Source of the DNA: Balneolia bacterium
GTDB taxonomy: Bacteria > Bacteroidota > Rhodothermia > Balneolales > Cyclonatronaceae
Assembly (NCBI GenBank): GCA_003567135.1
Contig: PXAI01000287.1
Span: 1 to 17,548, forward strand
Reading direction: 5' to 3'
Length of the DNA: 17,548 nt
Shown: one piece after another, positions 7,024 through 15,359 of the stretch
How the letters are laid out: every line of letters begins with the position of its first letter
Numbering within the stretch: position 1 is the stretch's first letter
Translations under genes and position numbers: made by a program
Notes under the pieces: generated by a model
The model's database searches: none
What the model was told of the DNA's origin: nothing
The model's input: only the letters and a program-made list of their open reading frames with translations

Positions 7024-8466
7024 GTGTTGCCTCATCGTAGTCACTTACGTTCATCACAACTCCGGTATTTTTCAGAAATATCTAAAGACAGTGCCCCCTT
7101 AAAATCAGCGCTTAGCCTGATTTTTTTGATATTTCTGCTCATCATCCCACCTTTTGCTCACGAATCTGCCACTGCGCAGGATGCTGAGCTAAACCGGATT
7201 TCCACCGCAACGCGGGGCGACGGACTTGGATACGTAATCCGCTTTCATTTCTCAGCGGCGCCCGATTCATTTAAACTTTTGCAACCATCCGGCGAGTTGA
7301 TTCAGGTTGCCGTTTACAAAAATGGCTTAAAACATGATGATGTTTCAGTAAATACCTACGAGCCGTTTACCGGAATAGAATCCGTGAAAATTCCGGGCGG
7401 AATTGGAACTGACATCAATCTTGAGCCCGGAAATAATTATCTGGCGCAGGCTTACATGGATGCCAACCGGCGAGATCTTCTTGTTGGTTTAACGCGAATC
7501 TCCTCCCGCGAAATGGAGCTCATCACCGACGGATTTAATCCCGTAAACTGGGCCGCACTTTATGTTCGTGATGAGGAGCCTGATCCGGCGCCCGATCCAG
7601 ACGGCAGCTCGCTGGTTACACGAAGCGATACTCCTACAGGTTCAGATCCGCCCGATACCCTTTCAGCGCCCGAACTGGATGACATCCCCGAACCTGAGCC
7701 ATTTGATGAAGACGAAGAATTCGATTCGGACCGCTTCTTCGCTGAAATTGACCGAAGCTCCATCAGGTTCAACACAATCATTATTGATCCCGGCCATGGC
7801 GGCAGAGATCCCGGTGCGCTCGGTGCGCGCGGCAGCCGTGAAAAAGATGTTGCGCTGGCTATTTCCAAAAAAGTTGGCGAATACATCAAAGAAAATCTTC
7901 CTGAGCTGAACGTGGTTTTTACGCGTTCTGACGACACCTTTATTTCTCTCGATGAGCGGGGCCGGATCGCTAACCGGAACCAGGGCGACCTCTTTGTTTC
8001 CATTCACGCCAATTCGCACCGGAATCGCCAGGCATTTGGCGCCGAGGTCTATTTTCTCGGACTTCACCGTACTCAGGATGCCTTCGAGGTGATGAAACGC
8101 GAGAACAGCGTGGTAATGCTTGAGGATGGAAATCAGCAGAATGTGGAGCTTTCCGAGGATCAGCTTTTGGTTTACGAGCTTACCAACAGTTCCAATATGG
8201 CCAGCAGCCAAATGCTTGCCGAGTTGATTGACCGCCAGTTTGCCGAACGCGCCAGAAGACGCTCACGCGGCGTAAAACAGGCCGGATTACAGGTTTTATG
8301 GCACGCCTCCATGCCCGGCGTTCTGGTTGAGGTAGGATTTATTTCGAATCCCGAGGAAGAGCGTTTTATGACCAGCGAATACGGCCAGGCCATTCTCGCA
8401 TCCGCAATATTCAGAGCAATACGCGATTACAAAGAACTCGTGCAAAACAACAACAGAAACAGATAA
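7024..8466 (+). CDS. N-acetylmuramoyl-L-alanine amidase (Amidase_3 family), exported
   Basis: No ATG exists before the signal peptide, so the start must be non-canonical: GTG at 7024 (or TTG at 7027); the frame is closed by a stop at 6970. The 480-residue product has a long N-region, a hydrophobic core (~29-44) and a likely signal cleavage near ATAQ (49-52). A beta-rich region (~60-180) of unknown function is followed by an acidic, proline-rich linker (~183-240). The catalytic domain (250-470) has all zinc ligands and the general base: H258 in DPGHGG, E273 in REKDVALA, H328 in SIHAN and E436 in VEVGFISN. It cleaves the bond between MurNAc and the peptide stem, usually in daughter-cell separation. 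A ~50-residue insert (~347-395) after YFLG may regulate the site. It lies five bases before udk. Confidence 0.9.
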   Translation: MLPHRSHLRSSQLRYFSEISKDSAPLKSALSLIFLIFLLIIPPFAHESATAQDAELNRISTATRGDGLGYVIRFHFSAAPDSFKLLQPSGELIQVAVYKNGLKHDDVSVNTYEPFTGIESVKIPGGIGTDINLEPGNNYLAQAYMDANRRDLLVGLTRISSREMELITDGFNPVNWAALYVRDEEPDPAPDPDGSSLVTRSDTPTGSDPPDTLSAPELDDIPEPEPFDEDEEFDSDRFFAEIDRSSIRFNTIIIDPGHGGRDPGALGARGSREKDVALAISKKVGEYIKENLPELNVVFTRSDDTFISLDERGRIANRNQGDLFVSIHANSHRNRQAFGAEVYFLGLHRTQDAFEVMKRENSVVMLEDGNQQNVELSEDQLLVYELTNSSNMASSQMLAELIDRQFAERARRRSRGVKQAGLQVLWHASMPGVLVEVGFISNPEEERFMTSEYGQAILASAIFRAIRDYKELVQNNNRNR

Positions 8467-8471
8467 TTTTG

Positions 8472-9110
8472 ATGAAACCTTTCGTTATTGGGGTGGCCGG
8501 TGGCTCCGGCTCAGGAAAAACAACGGTCGTAAATCACATCATCAGCACCGTTGGCGACAATAACCTCGTTCTGTTACAGCACGACTCCTATTACCGGGAT
8601 ATGCAGCACCTCGACTTTGAGGAACGCACGCGCCAAAATTACGATCATCCCTCCTCGCTTGAAACCGAGCTTCTGGTGCGCCACATTCAGGCGCTTCAAA
8701 AAGGATACAGTATCGATGTGCCGATCTACGACTTCAAGAATCACGTAAGGGCCGAGAAGTCCAGCAAATACACGCCAAAACCGATTATTCTTGTGGATGG
8801 CATCCTGATTTTCTACGAAAAAGAACTCCGCGATCTTATGGATATCAAAATTTTTGTGGATACGGATGACGACCTCAGGCTGCTGCGAAGGCTCAAAAGA
8901 GACCTCAACGAGCGCGGCCGTGATGTTGACAGCGTGCTTTTTCAGTATGAGAAATTCGTGCGCCCGATGCACCTGGAATTTGTTGAGCCATCCAAGCGTT
9001 ATGCCGATATCATGATTCCGCACGGTGGAGAAAACAAAGCAGCGCTGGAAATTGTAAATGCCTTTATTTCCGATAAAATCTCCGGCATTCTTATGAACGA
9101 CAAAGAGTGA
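8472..9110 (+). CDS. udk: uridine kinase
   Basis: A 212-residue kinase of the uridine kinase/PRK-like P-loop family. The Walker A motif GGSGSGKTT spans residues 10-18. Other family hallmarks are QHDSYYRDM (substrate-binding region), NYDHPSSLET, PIYDFKNHVR, the ILVDGILIF strand, and the lid region RLLRRLKRDLNERGRD followed by PMHLEFVEPSKRYADIMIP. It phosphorylates uridine and cytidine to UMP and CMP, with ATP or GTP, in pyrimidine salvage. The ATG at 8472 is preferred to a TTG one codon upstream. It begins five bases after the amidase stop codon, so the two are probably co-transcribed; there is no functional link apparent. The next gene, mfd, is 110 bases away beyond a strong hairpin. Confidence 0.93.
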   Translation: MKPFVIGVAGGSGSGKTTVVNHIISTVGDNNLVLLQHDSYYRDMQHLDFEERTRQNYDHPSSLETELLVRHIQALQKGYSIDVPIYDFKNHVRAEKSSKYTPKPIILVDGILIFYEKELRDLMDIKIFVDTDDDLRLLRRLKRDLNERGRDVDSVLFQYEKFVRPMHLEFVEPSKRYADIMIPHGGENKAALEIVNAFISDKISGILMNDKE

Positions 9111-9144
9111 TTTCTTTACCTTCCGCTCCCCGAACAACTTTTCC

Positions 9145-9163
9145 GTGATAAACACGGTATCAC
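9145..9163 (+). promoter_or_regulatory. overlapping inverted repeats in the udk-mfd spacer
   Basis: GTGATA (9145-9150) and TATCAC (9158-9163) form a perfect six-base inverted repeat around a seven-base centre. It overlaps a second, mutually exclusive one, CCGTG (9143-9147) with CACGG (9153-9157). Either an operator or alternative RNA hairpins ahead of the terminator-like hairpin at 9191-9220. Role unknown. Confidence 0.35.
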
Positions 9164-9190
9164 ATCAAATTATTTCAACCGATTTTCCTG

Positions 9191-9220
9191 AACCGATTCG
9201 AAGAGTCGGTTTTTATTTTT
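9191..9220 (+). terminator. intrinsic terminator-like hairpin immediately before mfd
   Basis: ACCGATTC (9192-9199), loop GAA, GAGTCGGT (9203-9210) form an eight-pair stem with one G-U pair, extended by A9191-T9211, followed by TTTTTATTTTT to 9220. This is a textbook intrinsic terminator for udk. The mfd ATG is the very next base (9221), so either mfd is transcribed through this hairpin or its message starts within it. A second copy of AACCGATT at 9177-9184 could pair with the same 3' arm. Confidence 0.7.
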
Positions 9221-12200
9221 ATGAGTCAGCTCTCTTTTTATAAAAAAATCTGCGACGCGCTTCCGCTCAGCAACATCTCGCTTGAACTTAAGAATTCGCG
9301 TTCCGTCCAGCTGGATAACGCCTCCGGTTCCCTACAGTCTGTCATTACCGGCGAACTTGCCAAAACGTACAATAATATTGTCGTTATTTTTCCCGAGGAT
9401 GATAAAAGCCTCTTTCTGGCCGGCGATCTGGAATCAATTGGCGTGCAGAATGTCCGCTATTTTCCGCCGTCAAACAACAAACCGTACAAATCGGTCAACG
9501 TCTCAGATTCCGCCACGCTGGTTCAGCGCTCCGAAGTTCTCGACGCCATCACCGGGAACAAGAAAAATATTCTGGTCACTTCCGCGCCATCAATCTGCGA
9601 AAAGCTGATCTCCCCGGCCGCATTTTCTGATTCGGTGATAACGCTTAAAAAAGGAATGTCAGTTCCTATTGATGATCTGCGCGATCAGCTTCTTTCGGCC
9701 GGATATCAGACCGTGGGATTCGTGGATACACCAGGTGAAATTGCATCACGCGGCGGAATTTTTGACATCTACCCTCTTGCCGGGGATTATCCCGTACGAC
9801 TGGAGTTTTTCGGGGATGAGATCGAGTCTATCCGCCACTTTGATCCCGACTCTCAACGATCCATCTCCTTTCTGGATGAAACGCGCATCGTGCCAAATAC
9901 GTCGTCTTTTCACGATACCAGCCGGAAATCCCTGCTGGAATATTTTTCGAAGGATACGCTCTACATCCTGCCCGATTTCAGCCTGACGCTCACACAGATT
10001 GACGAAATGTACAATCAGGCTGAGGCTACGTTTAAAGAAGTTTCCGATTCGCTTCCCGAAGATGGCGATCCGCTGCCTGAACCGGAAAAGTTGTTTACAT
10101 CGTCCGTAGACATACAAAAGCTGATTCAGGAAAATCCCGTACTCTATGCCGGACACTCAGGAATCAGCAAAAACGAGGTAAACCGAATCGACGTCGGCGC
10201 TGAGCCTCAGCCGGTTTTCAACAGCTCCGTGAAGTTGCTTCGGGATGCCATCACCGAAAACAGCCACAACAACATCCGCACATGGATTCTCTGTGATAAC
10301 ACCGGCCAGCGCGACCGGTTTGATGAACTGCTCGGTGAACCATCCGCTGAGCTTGACTACGTGCTCACGGTCGAAACCCTGCACGAAGGATTTATCCTCA
10401 AAAAAGCCGGGATTGCTGTTTATACGGATCATCAGATTTTCAACCGGTACCACCGCCCGAACGTAAAAAAACGGAAGTATTCCGGGGGCATTTCTTTCAA
10501 GGAGCTGAAGGATCTGAACATCGGTGATTTTGTTGTTCACGTGGATTACGGTATCGGGAAATTTGCCGGATTCAGAAAGATCAAGGTAAAGAATACAGAG
10601 CAGGAAGTTGTTGTGCTTAAGTACAAGGGCGACAGCGTTCTGTATGTCAATATCTCAAGTTTATTCAAGATACAGAAGTACTCCGGTAAGGATGGTCACG
10701 CCCCGGCTGTTACAAAGCTGGGCGGAACGGAGTGGGCACGAAAAAAATCGAAAGCGAAGTCGAGAGTTAAAGACATTGCGCGGGAGCTCATCAAGCTTTA
10801 CGCCAAACGAAAAGCGCAGAAAGCACACGCCTTTCCTCCCGACAACTACATGCAAACCGAAATGGAAGCCTCCTTTATTTATGAGGAAACGCCTGATCAG
10901 ATGCAGGCCATTGAGGATGTAAAGCAGGATATGATGAAATCCGAGCCAATGGATCGACTGGTGTGCGGCGATGTCGGATTCGGGAAAACAGAAGTCGCCA
11001 TCCGCGCAGCGTTCAAGGCGGTAAATGACGGCAAGCAGGTCGCCGTACTCGTTCCGACTACCATTTTGGCCGATCAGCACTGGAAAACGTTCAAAAGCCG
11101 CCTGGGACAGTTTCCGGTAAATATTGAGATGATGTCACGCTTCAGAACAACGGCTGAGATAAAAGAAATCACCAAAAAACTGAAAGAAGGCAAGGTGGAT
11201 ATCCTGATCGGCACGCACCGGATTACATCCAAAGACGTTGAGTTCAAGGATCTCGGACTGCTGGTTATCGACGAAGAGCAGCGTTTTGGCGTGGCAACCA
11301 AAGAGAAAATCAAACGATTCAGAGCCACGGTTGATGTGCTCACGCTCACGGCTACGCCTATCCCAAGAACGCTTCAGTTTTCTCTGATGCAGGCGCGTGA
11401 TCTGAGCGTAATCAACACGCCACCGCCGAATCGCCAGCCGGTTCAAACGGATATCATCTACTTCGACAGCGCCAGAGTTCAGGATGCGATTGGCCAGGAA
11501 TTATCGCGCGGCGGACAGGTTTTCTTTATCCACAACCGTGTGCAGACCATCGAAGAAGTTGCGGGGATGATCCGTAATTTGGTGCCGAACAGCAAAGTCA
11601 GATTCGCCCACGGCCAGATGAAAGGAAAAGAGCTGGAAAAGATTATTCTGGATTTCTACAGTCACAAATTCGACGTGCTGGTTTCCACCAATATCGTTGA
11701 AAATGGTATTGATATCGCGAATGCAAACACGATTCTGATTAATCAGGCGCATCAGTTTGGGCTCAGCGAGTTGCACCAGCTCAGAGGCCGCGTGGGCCGT
11801 TCAAACCGGAAAGCTTACTGCTACCTGATTGCTCCACCGTTTGATATGCTTTCGATGGAATCTCGAAAACGCCTGATGGCGCTCGTGGAGTTTTCCAATC
11901 TTGGCTCCGGATTCAACATTGCCATGCGCGATCTCGATATCCGCGGCGCGGGTGATATTCTTGGTGGAGAACAGAGCGGATTCATCAGTGATGTGGGGTT
12001 TGAGTTGTACACCAAAATTCTGAACGACGCCGTAAAAGAGCTCAAACAGGAAGAGTTCAGCGATATTTTTGATGATGTGCCCGTTGAAATTGAACTTCCC
12101 GAAACCGTTGTTGAGTTTGATCTGCCCGCCCTGCTTCCGGCATGGTATGTTCAGGATAACGTGGAGCGTCTGAATGTGTACCGCAAGCTCGCAGGCAGTA

Positions 12201-12592
12201 AGACCGAGGAAAACATCACCCAGTGGGCTGATGAAATTTCCGATCGTTTTGGCAAAATGCCTGAGGAAGCAAACAACCTCGTTGAAGCCACAAAAGTCAA
12301 ACTGTTTGCAAGCCGCCTTTTTCTGAAGAAAGTTACCGTACGATCAGACAGAGTCTGGCTGATTTGTCCTGAAACTGAAACGGAAGCCGGAAAAGAGTTT
12401 TACGAAAAAGGCCTCATGCAGCAGGTCATTGCCAGAATTCAGTCGAATAATCACGAAGTAAACATCGTACAAAAATCAGACAGCATAAGAATTGTTGCCG
12501 GAGGTATTCCGGATATAAGCGCGGCCTCAGCATTTTTAAAAGATTTGAGTACGCTCAGTTCCGTGAATCAAAGCGAAAGTATTTTAGCGTGA
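9221..12592 (+). CDS. mfd: transcription-repair coupling factor Mfd
   Basis: A full-length 1123-residue Mfd (E. coli 1148). Order of domains: UvrB-like UvrA-binding region (~1-340), linker, RNA polymerase interaction (CarD/TRCF) domain beginning around DLNIGDFVVHVDYG (431-444), superfamily 2 translocase motor with Walker A GDVGFGKT (583-590, K589), Walker B DEEQ (684-687), TATPIPRT, and motif VI QLRGRVGRS, then the C-terminal TRCF domain (~990-1090). Mfd binds RNA polymerase stalled at a DNA lesion, pushes it off with ATP and recruits UvrA for excision repair. The start at 9221 fits the family N-terminus (LSFYKKI); no later methionine is close. The start codon directly follows a U-tract, with no ribosome binding site visible, which is unusual. 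Confidence 0.97.
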   Translation: MSQLSFYKKICDALPLSNISLELKNSRSVQLDNASGSLQSVITGELAKTYNNIVVIFPEDDKSLFLAGDLESIGVQNVRYFPPSNNKPYKSVNVSDSATLVQRSEVLDAITGNKKNILVTSAPSICEKLISPAAFSDSVITLKKGMSVPIDDLRDQLLSAGYQTVGFVDTPGEIASRGGIFDIYPLAGDYPVRLEFFGDEIESIRHFDPDSQRSISFLDETRIVPNTSSFHDTSRKSLLEYFSKDTLYILPDFSLTLTQIDEMYNQAEATFKEVSDSLPEDGDPLPEPEKLFTSSVDIQKLIQENPVLYAGHSGISKNEVNRIDVGAEPQPVFNSSVKLLRDAITENSHNNIRTWILCDNTGQRDRFDELLGEPSAELDYVLTVETLHEGFILKKAGIAVYTDHQIFNRYHRPNVKKRKYSGGISFKELKDLNIGDFVVHVDYGIGKFAGFRKIKVKNTEQEVVVLKYKGDSVLYVNISSLFKIQKYSGKDGHAPAVTKLGGTEWARKKSKAKSRVKDIARELIKLYAKRKAQKAHAFPPDNYMQTEMEASFIYEETPDQMQAIEDVKQDMMKSEPMDRLVCGDVGFGKTEVAIRAAFKAVNDGKQVAVLVPTTILADQHWKTFKSRLGQFPVNIEMMSRFRTTAEIKEITKKLKEGKVDILIGTHRITSKDVEFKDLGLLVIDEEQRFGVATKEKIKRFRATVDVLTLTATPIPRTLQFSLMQARDLSVINTPPPNRQPVQTDIIYFDSARVQDAIGQELSRGGQVFFIHNRVQTIEEVAGMIRNLVPNSKVRFAHGQMKGKELEKIILDFYSHKFDVLVSTNIVENGIDIANANTILINQAHQFGLSELHQLRGRVGRSNRKAYCYLIAPPFDMLSMESRKRLMALVEFSNLGSGFNIAMRDLDIRGAGDILGGEQSGFISDVGFELYTKILNDAVKELKQEEFSDIFDDVPVEIELPETVVEFDLPALLPAWYVQDNVERLNVYRKLAGSKTEENITQWADEISDRFGKMPEEANNLVEATKVKLFASRLFLKKVTVRSDRVWLICPETETEAGKEFYEKGLMQQVIARIQSNNHEVNIVQKSDSIRIVAGGIPDISAASAFLKDLSTLSSVNQSESILA

Positions 12593-12672
12593 TTTCGGGA
12601 TAAAACACGAATTGGTTTAACGTGCATTTGGAGATGGGAAATGAATCGTTTTTTTTCTCCGATTACACCCGT

Positions 12673-12712
12673 CCCCGTGTAGAGACGCAAAATTTTACGT
12701 CTCTACACGGGG
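12673..12712. repeat. long perfect palindromic repeat unit in the mfd downstream spacer
   Basis: CCCCGTGTAGAGACG (12673-12687) and CGTCTCTACACGGGG (12698-12712) are perfectly complementary 15-base arms. The ten-base centre CAAAATTTTA is itself nearly self-complementary, so with one C-A mismatch the palindrome runs through. It is the only remarkable element in the 214-base spacer 12593-12806. The core GTAGAGACG...CGTCTCTAC resembles interspersed palindromic repeats I recall from Bacteroidota and cyanobacterial genomes. It could end the mfd transcript but lacks a proper U-tract. Confidence 0.75.
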
Positions 12713-12743
12713 GCATATTTTGGGTATATTTTATGGCACATCA

Positions 12744-12794
12744 AAACCCGAACCATTTACACGCCAATCCCGTTGTATGATTGAAACCCGAACC
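12744..12794 (+). repeat. direct repeat upstream of the sugar dehydrogenase gene
   Basis: AAACCCGAACC occurs at 12744-12754 and again at 12784-12794, exactly 40 bases apart; both are followed by a related tail ending TTAC(AC)GCCA. The second copy ends 12 bases before the ATG at 12807. The arrangement could be a two-site binding target for a regulator or a small local duplication. No promoter elements are clear; a TATATTTT lies at 12725-12732 without a matching upstream box. Confidence 0.45.
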
Positions 12795-12806
12795 TAATTA
12801 CGCCAT

Positions 12807-14534
12807 ATGAAGTTACCAGTACTATCCTTCCTGATTCTATTCTTCTTTTCTAACAACATCATGGCTCAAGATGTGAGCTACGAACTGGTGGAGCCGTTTC
12901 CTCAAATTCAGATCACTCAATTGCTTGGCCTTGAAACGCCGGAAAATGATAACGGGTATCTATATGCACTCAGCCAGCAGGGTCAGATTTTCCAGATTGA
13001 TCCCAATGATCCCGATGCTTCGGCAGAAGTCTGGCTGGATATTTCAGGCCGGCTCGTCTCGGGCGGCGAACGCGGATTACTTGGCCTCGCCTTCCATCCT
13101 GATTTCGCAGAAAACGGTCTGTTTTACGTAAACTATACTGCGTCCTCTCCATTAAGAACCGTGGTTTCAGAATTTTCAGTAGGATCAGACGAAATGGGCG
13201 ATCCGGATTCAGAAATCATCCTTCTTGAGTTTAATCAGCCTTTCAATAATCATAATGGCGGTCAAATTTCGTTCGGGCCGGACGGGTTTCTTTATATCGC
13301 ATCGGGTGATGGCGGAAGCGGCGGCGATCCGCAGGGAAATTCACAGAATACGCAGAATCTGCTCGGTGCCATGCTCCGGATTGATGTCGATAATCCCGAC
13401 GACGGCCTGAATTACGGAATCCCAAGTGATAATCCTTTTTTAAATTCTGATGACGGCGCGGATGAAATCTTCGCATGGGGACTCCGGAATCCATGGAGAT
13501 TCAGCTTTGACCGTGCGGAGGGCGATTTGTGGACGGGCGATGTTGGTCAGAATGCCTGGGAAGCGATTCACATTGTTGAAAACGGCCTGAATTACGGCTG
13601 GGCAATTATTGAGGGATCCAACTGCTATCCGCCGGGATCAAGCTGCGATACCGAAGGCCTTGAAATGCCGGTTTTTGAATATGACCACTCTGAAGGCGAT
13701 CGCTCGATAACGGGTGGATACGTGTACCGCGGAGAGGCTAATCCATCGCTTGACGGCATGTATATTTACGGGGATTACATCTCCGGGAGAATCTGGGCAC
13801 TGGATTACGACAAGGATAGTGGCGAAGTCATTTCCAATACCGAGCTGATCAACACACCGTTCTTTATTTCTTCTTTTGGAGAGGATGCCAACGGTGAAAT
13901 TTACGTACTTGCCTACAATACAGGCCGGATTTACCGATTCGAAGCCGAAGTAGAAACGCCTGAAATTCCTGACAGTCCTGAGATTACATCCCCAATGAAT
14001 AATGAAACGGTTAACCCGGAGCATCAGGTTGAGTGGACTGAAGTTGATGACGCCGACTTATACAGTGTTCAAATTGCTTTATCAGAAGATTTCGAAACCA
14101 TTGCTTTTGAGGAAACGCTGGAATCCACTTCTGTAACAGTTCTGCTCGATGAGGGCACTTATTTTGTACAAGTTAATGCTGTAAATGAAGCGGGAGCCGG
14201 AGAGTTTTCCAATATAATCAGTTATCAGGTTGAATCACCGGTTTCTGTAGATCCGGACGCTGAGCTTCCCGGCGAATTCAGCATTACGAACGCATATCCA
14301 AATCCATTTAACCCCTCTTCACAGATCACGTTTGATCTGCCGGAAAGCGGTCATGTCAAGATTGAGGTATTCAGTATAGACGGCCAGCATGTGAGCACAC
14401 TTGCAAATCAGCGCTTTTCTTCCGGCTCGCATACCATTACATTTGATGCAACGGGACTCTCATCGGGTATTTACCTCGTTCGCGGAGTTCACAACGATAC
14501 GCAGGATGTGAAACGCATCACATTCGTGAAATAA
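12807..14534 (+). CDS. secreted PQQ-dependent sugar dehydrogenase-like protein with T9SS C-terminal sorting domain
   Basis: 575 residues. Signal peptide 1-20 (cleavage near IMAQ). Residues ~22-380 form a six-bladed beta-propeller of the soluble glucose dehydrogenase/HHIP type: RGLLGLAFHPDF (89-100), NNHNGGQISFGPDGFLY (147-163), ASGDGGSGGDPQG, GLRNPWRFSFD (225-235), GDVGQNAWE, NYGW, and YGDYISGRIWAL. H149, R227 and N228 match the catalytic His and PQQ-contacting Arg/Asn of Acinetobacter soluble glucose dehydrogenase. A fibronectin type III-like domain (~387-476) follows, then a type A sorting domain (~490-575) with NAYPNPFNPSS and LSSGIYLVRG, the signal for export by the type 9 system. It probably oxidises sugars outside the cell; substrate unknown, and PQQ use is inferred from the family. 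brxC follows after 15 bases. Confidence 0.88.
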   Translation: MKLPVLSFLILFFFSNNIMAQDVSYELVEPFPQIQITQLLGLETPENDNGYLYALSQQGQIFQIDPNDPDASAEVWLDISGRLVSGGERGLLGLAFHPDFAENGLFYVNYTASSPLRTVVSEFSVGSDEMGDPDSEIILLEFNQPFNNHNGGQISFGPDGFLYIASGDGGSGGDPQGNSQNTQNLLGAMLRIDVDNPDDGLNYGIPSDNPFLNSDDGADEIFAWGLRNPWRFSFDRAEGDLWTGDVGQNAWEAIHIVENGLNYGWAIIEGSNCYPPGSSCDTEGLEMPVFEYDHSEGDRSITGGYVYRGEANPSLDGMYIYGDYISGRIWALDYDKDSGEVISNTELINTPFFISSFGEDANGEIYVLAYNTGRIYRFEAEVETPEIPDSPEITSPMNNETVNPEHQVEWTEVDDADLYSVQIALSEDFETIAFEETLESTSVTVLLDEGTYFVQVNAVNEAGAGEFSNIISYQVESPVSVDPDAELPGEFSITNAYPNPFNPSSQITFDLPESGHVKIEVFSIDGQHVSTLANQRFSSGSHTITFDATGLSSGIYLVRGVHNDTQDVKRITFVK

Positions 14535-14549
14535 CTCAAGGTAACGTTT

Positions 14550-14939
14550 ATGGGATTTTTTGATTTCTTATCCGGATCAGGCTCACCTGAGGTTCAGGAC
14601 TACTGGAACGTGCTTACTTCTGAGGAAGAAGCCGATAAAATTCTGGATGATACCTCAGGTTTGCACATCATCTATAAACACAGTTTCAGCTGCTCAATCT
14701 CTGTAATGAGCCACAGAAGCATTGAGCAGGTGATTCCGGAATTCACAGAAAAAGCCACATTCAGTTTTGTGGATGTGAAGAAAGACCGGCCTGTTTCGCA
14801 ATACATCGCCAAAAAAACAGGTGTTCAGCATCAGTCCCCGCAAATAATTGTGCTGAGAAACGGTGAGGTTTTCTGGGAAGGCTCACACGGCAGCGTAACC
14901 GGAAAGGCGCTTAAGGAAATCTTTGATGAGCTGAGTTAA
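14550..14939 (+). CDS. ytxJ: bacilliredoxin-like YtxJ/BrxC family protein
   Basis: A 129-residue thioredoxin-fold protein of the YtxJ (BrxC) family. The single active-site cysteine lies in YKHSFSCSISVMS (C48 with SIS after it), and the later QHQSPQIIVLRNGEVFWEGSHG region carries the cis-proline and SH features of the family. Monothiol bacilliredoxins remove bacillithiol from mixed disulfides on proteins after oxidative stress; bacillithiol is made by many Bacteroidota as well as Bacillota. An AAGG sequence about eight bases ahead of the ATG is a plausible weak ribosome binding site. It sits 15 bases after the sugar dehydrogenase gene and is probably co-transcribed. Another copy of bacillithiol genes is not in this window, so use of bacillithiol is inference. 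Confidence 0.85.
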   Translation: MGFFDFLSGSGSPEVQDYWNVLTSEEEADKILDDTSGLHIIYKHSFSCSISVMSHRSIEQVIPEFTEKATFSFVDVKKDRPVSQYIAKKTGVQHQSPQIIVLRNGEVFWEGSHGSVTGKALKEIFDELS

Positions 14940-14959
14940 CCTGTTATCATGAACAGGTT
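14938..14959. terminator. hairpin between convergent ytxJ and hicB
   Basis: AACCTGTT (14938-14945), loop ATCATG, AACAGGTT (14952-14959) form a perfect eight-pair stem in the 23-base gap between convergent genes. A second inverted repeat, TGTTAC (14961-14966) with GTAACA (14974-14979), follows at the hicB end. Neither has a strong U-tract, so termination is likely but not certain. Confidence 0.45.
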
Positions 14960-14962
14960 CTG

Positions 14963-15355
14963 TTACGTGGTGTGTAACAAATTAATACCAGATAATTCTT
15001 GTCCGATCTGATGAATTCCGGCGAGTATTTTCTCCGTTTGTTTCGATGATGGCTTCTTTGTTCCTGAAACATATTGAGAAAGCAACGTGGCGTTCATTCC
15101 TATTTTTTCAGCAAGAAATTTCGCATTGAGTACTTTATAATCTTTGAAGAACTGCTGAAAGTCAACTTCAAATCTGATATCATTCGGTCCTAATTTCTCA
15201 TCTTCTTCTTCAAAGTAGAGTTCAGCTGCCTCATATGCATTGTTTATAAGTTCGGGAACTGATTTTCCGGTCGTAAAAATCGGATAGTCCTCTGCATACG
15301 CTGAAAAACCGGTGTCAGTTTTCTCAACCGTCATTATGATTTTCTTTTTTGCCAT
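14963..15355 (-). CDS. hicB: HicB family antitoxin with C-terminal HTH
   Basis: A 130-residue protein. The N-terminal half has the HicB partial RNase H fold signature: a beta-strand start with EKTDTGFSAYAEDYPIFTTGKSV (from residue 11) followed by a helix ending ELYFEEE (45-51). The C-terminal half (~75-120) is a helix-turn-helix of the XRE type (AEKIGMNATLLSQYVSGTKKPS), used for operator binding. HicB neutralises HicA, an mRNA-cleaving toxin, and represses its own operon. The gene follows the hicA remnant by four bases, the usual toxin-antitoxin order. The antitoxin reading frame is intact although hicA is broken, so it may be an orphan antitoxin or a partner for another HicA elsewhere. Confidence 0.87.
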   Translation of the reverse strand: MAKKKIIMTVEKTDTGFSAYAEDYPIFTTGKSVPELINNAYEAAELYFEEEDEKLGPNDIRFEVDFQQFFKDYKVLNAKFLAEKIGMNATLLSQYVSGTKKPSSKQTEKILAGIHQIGQELSGINLLHTT

Positions 15356-15359
15356 CGGC

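Noticed and set aside
8574..9155. A 193-codon minus-strand open frame opposite udk
   Set aside because: Shadow of the uridine kinase gene; no domain signals.
12631..12660. GGAGA ... T8 ... TCTCC as a possible mfd terminator
   Set aside because: Only five pairs with a 20-base loop, and the T-run is inside the loop and not after it.
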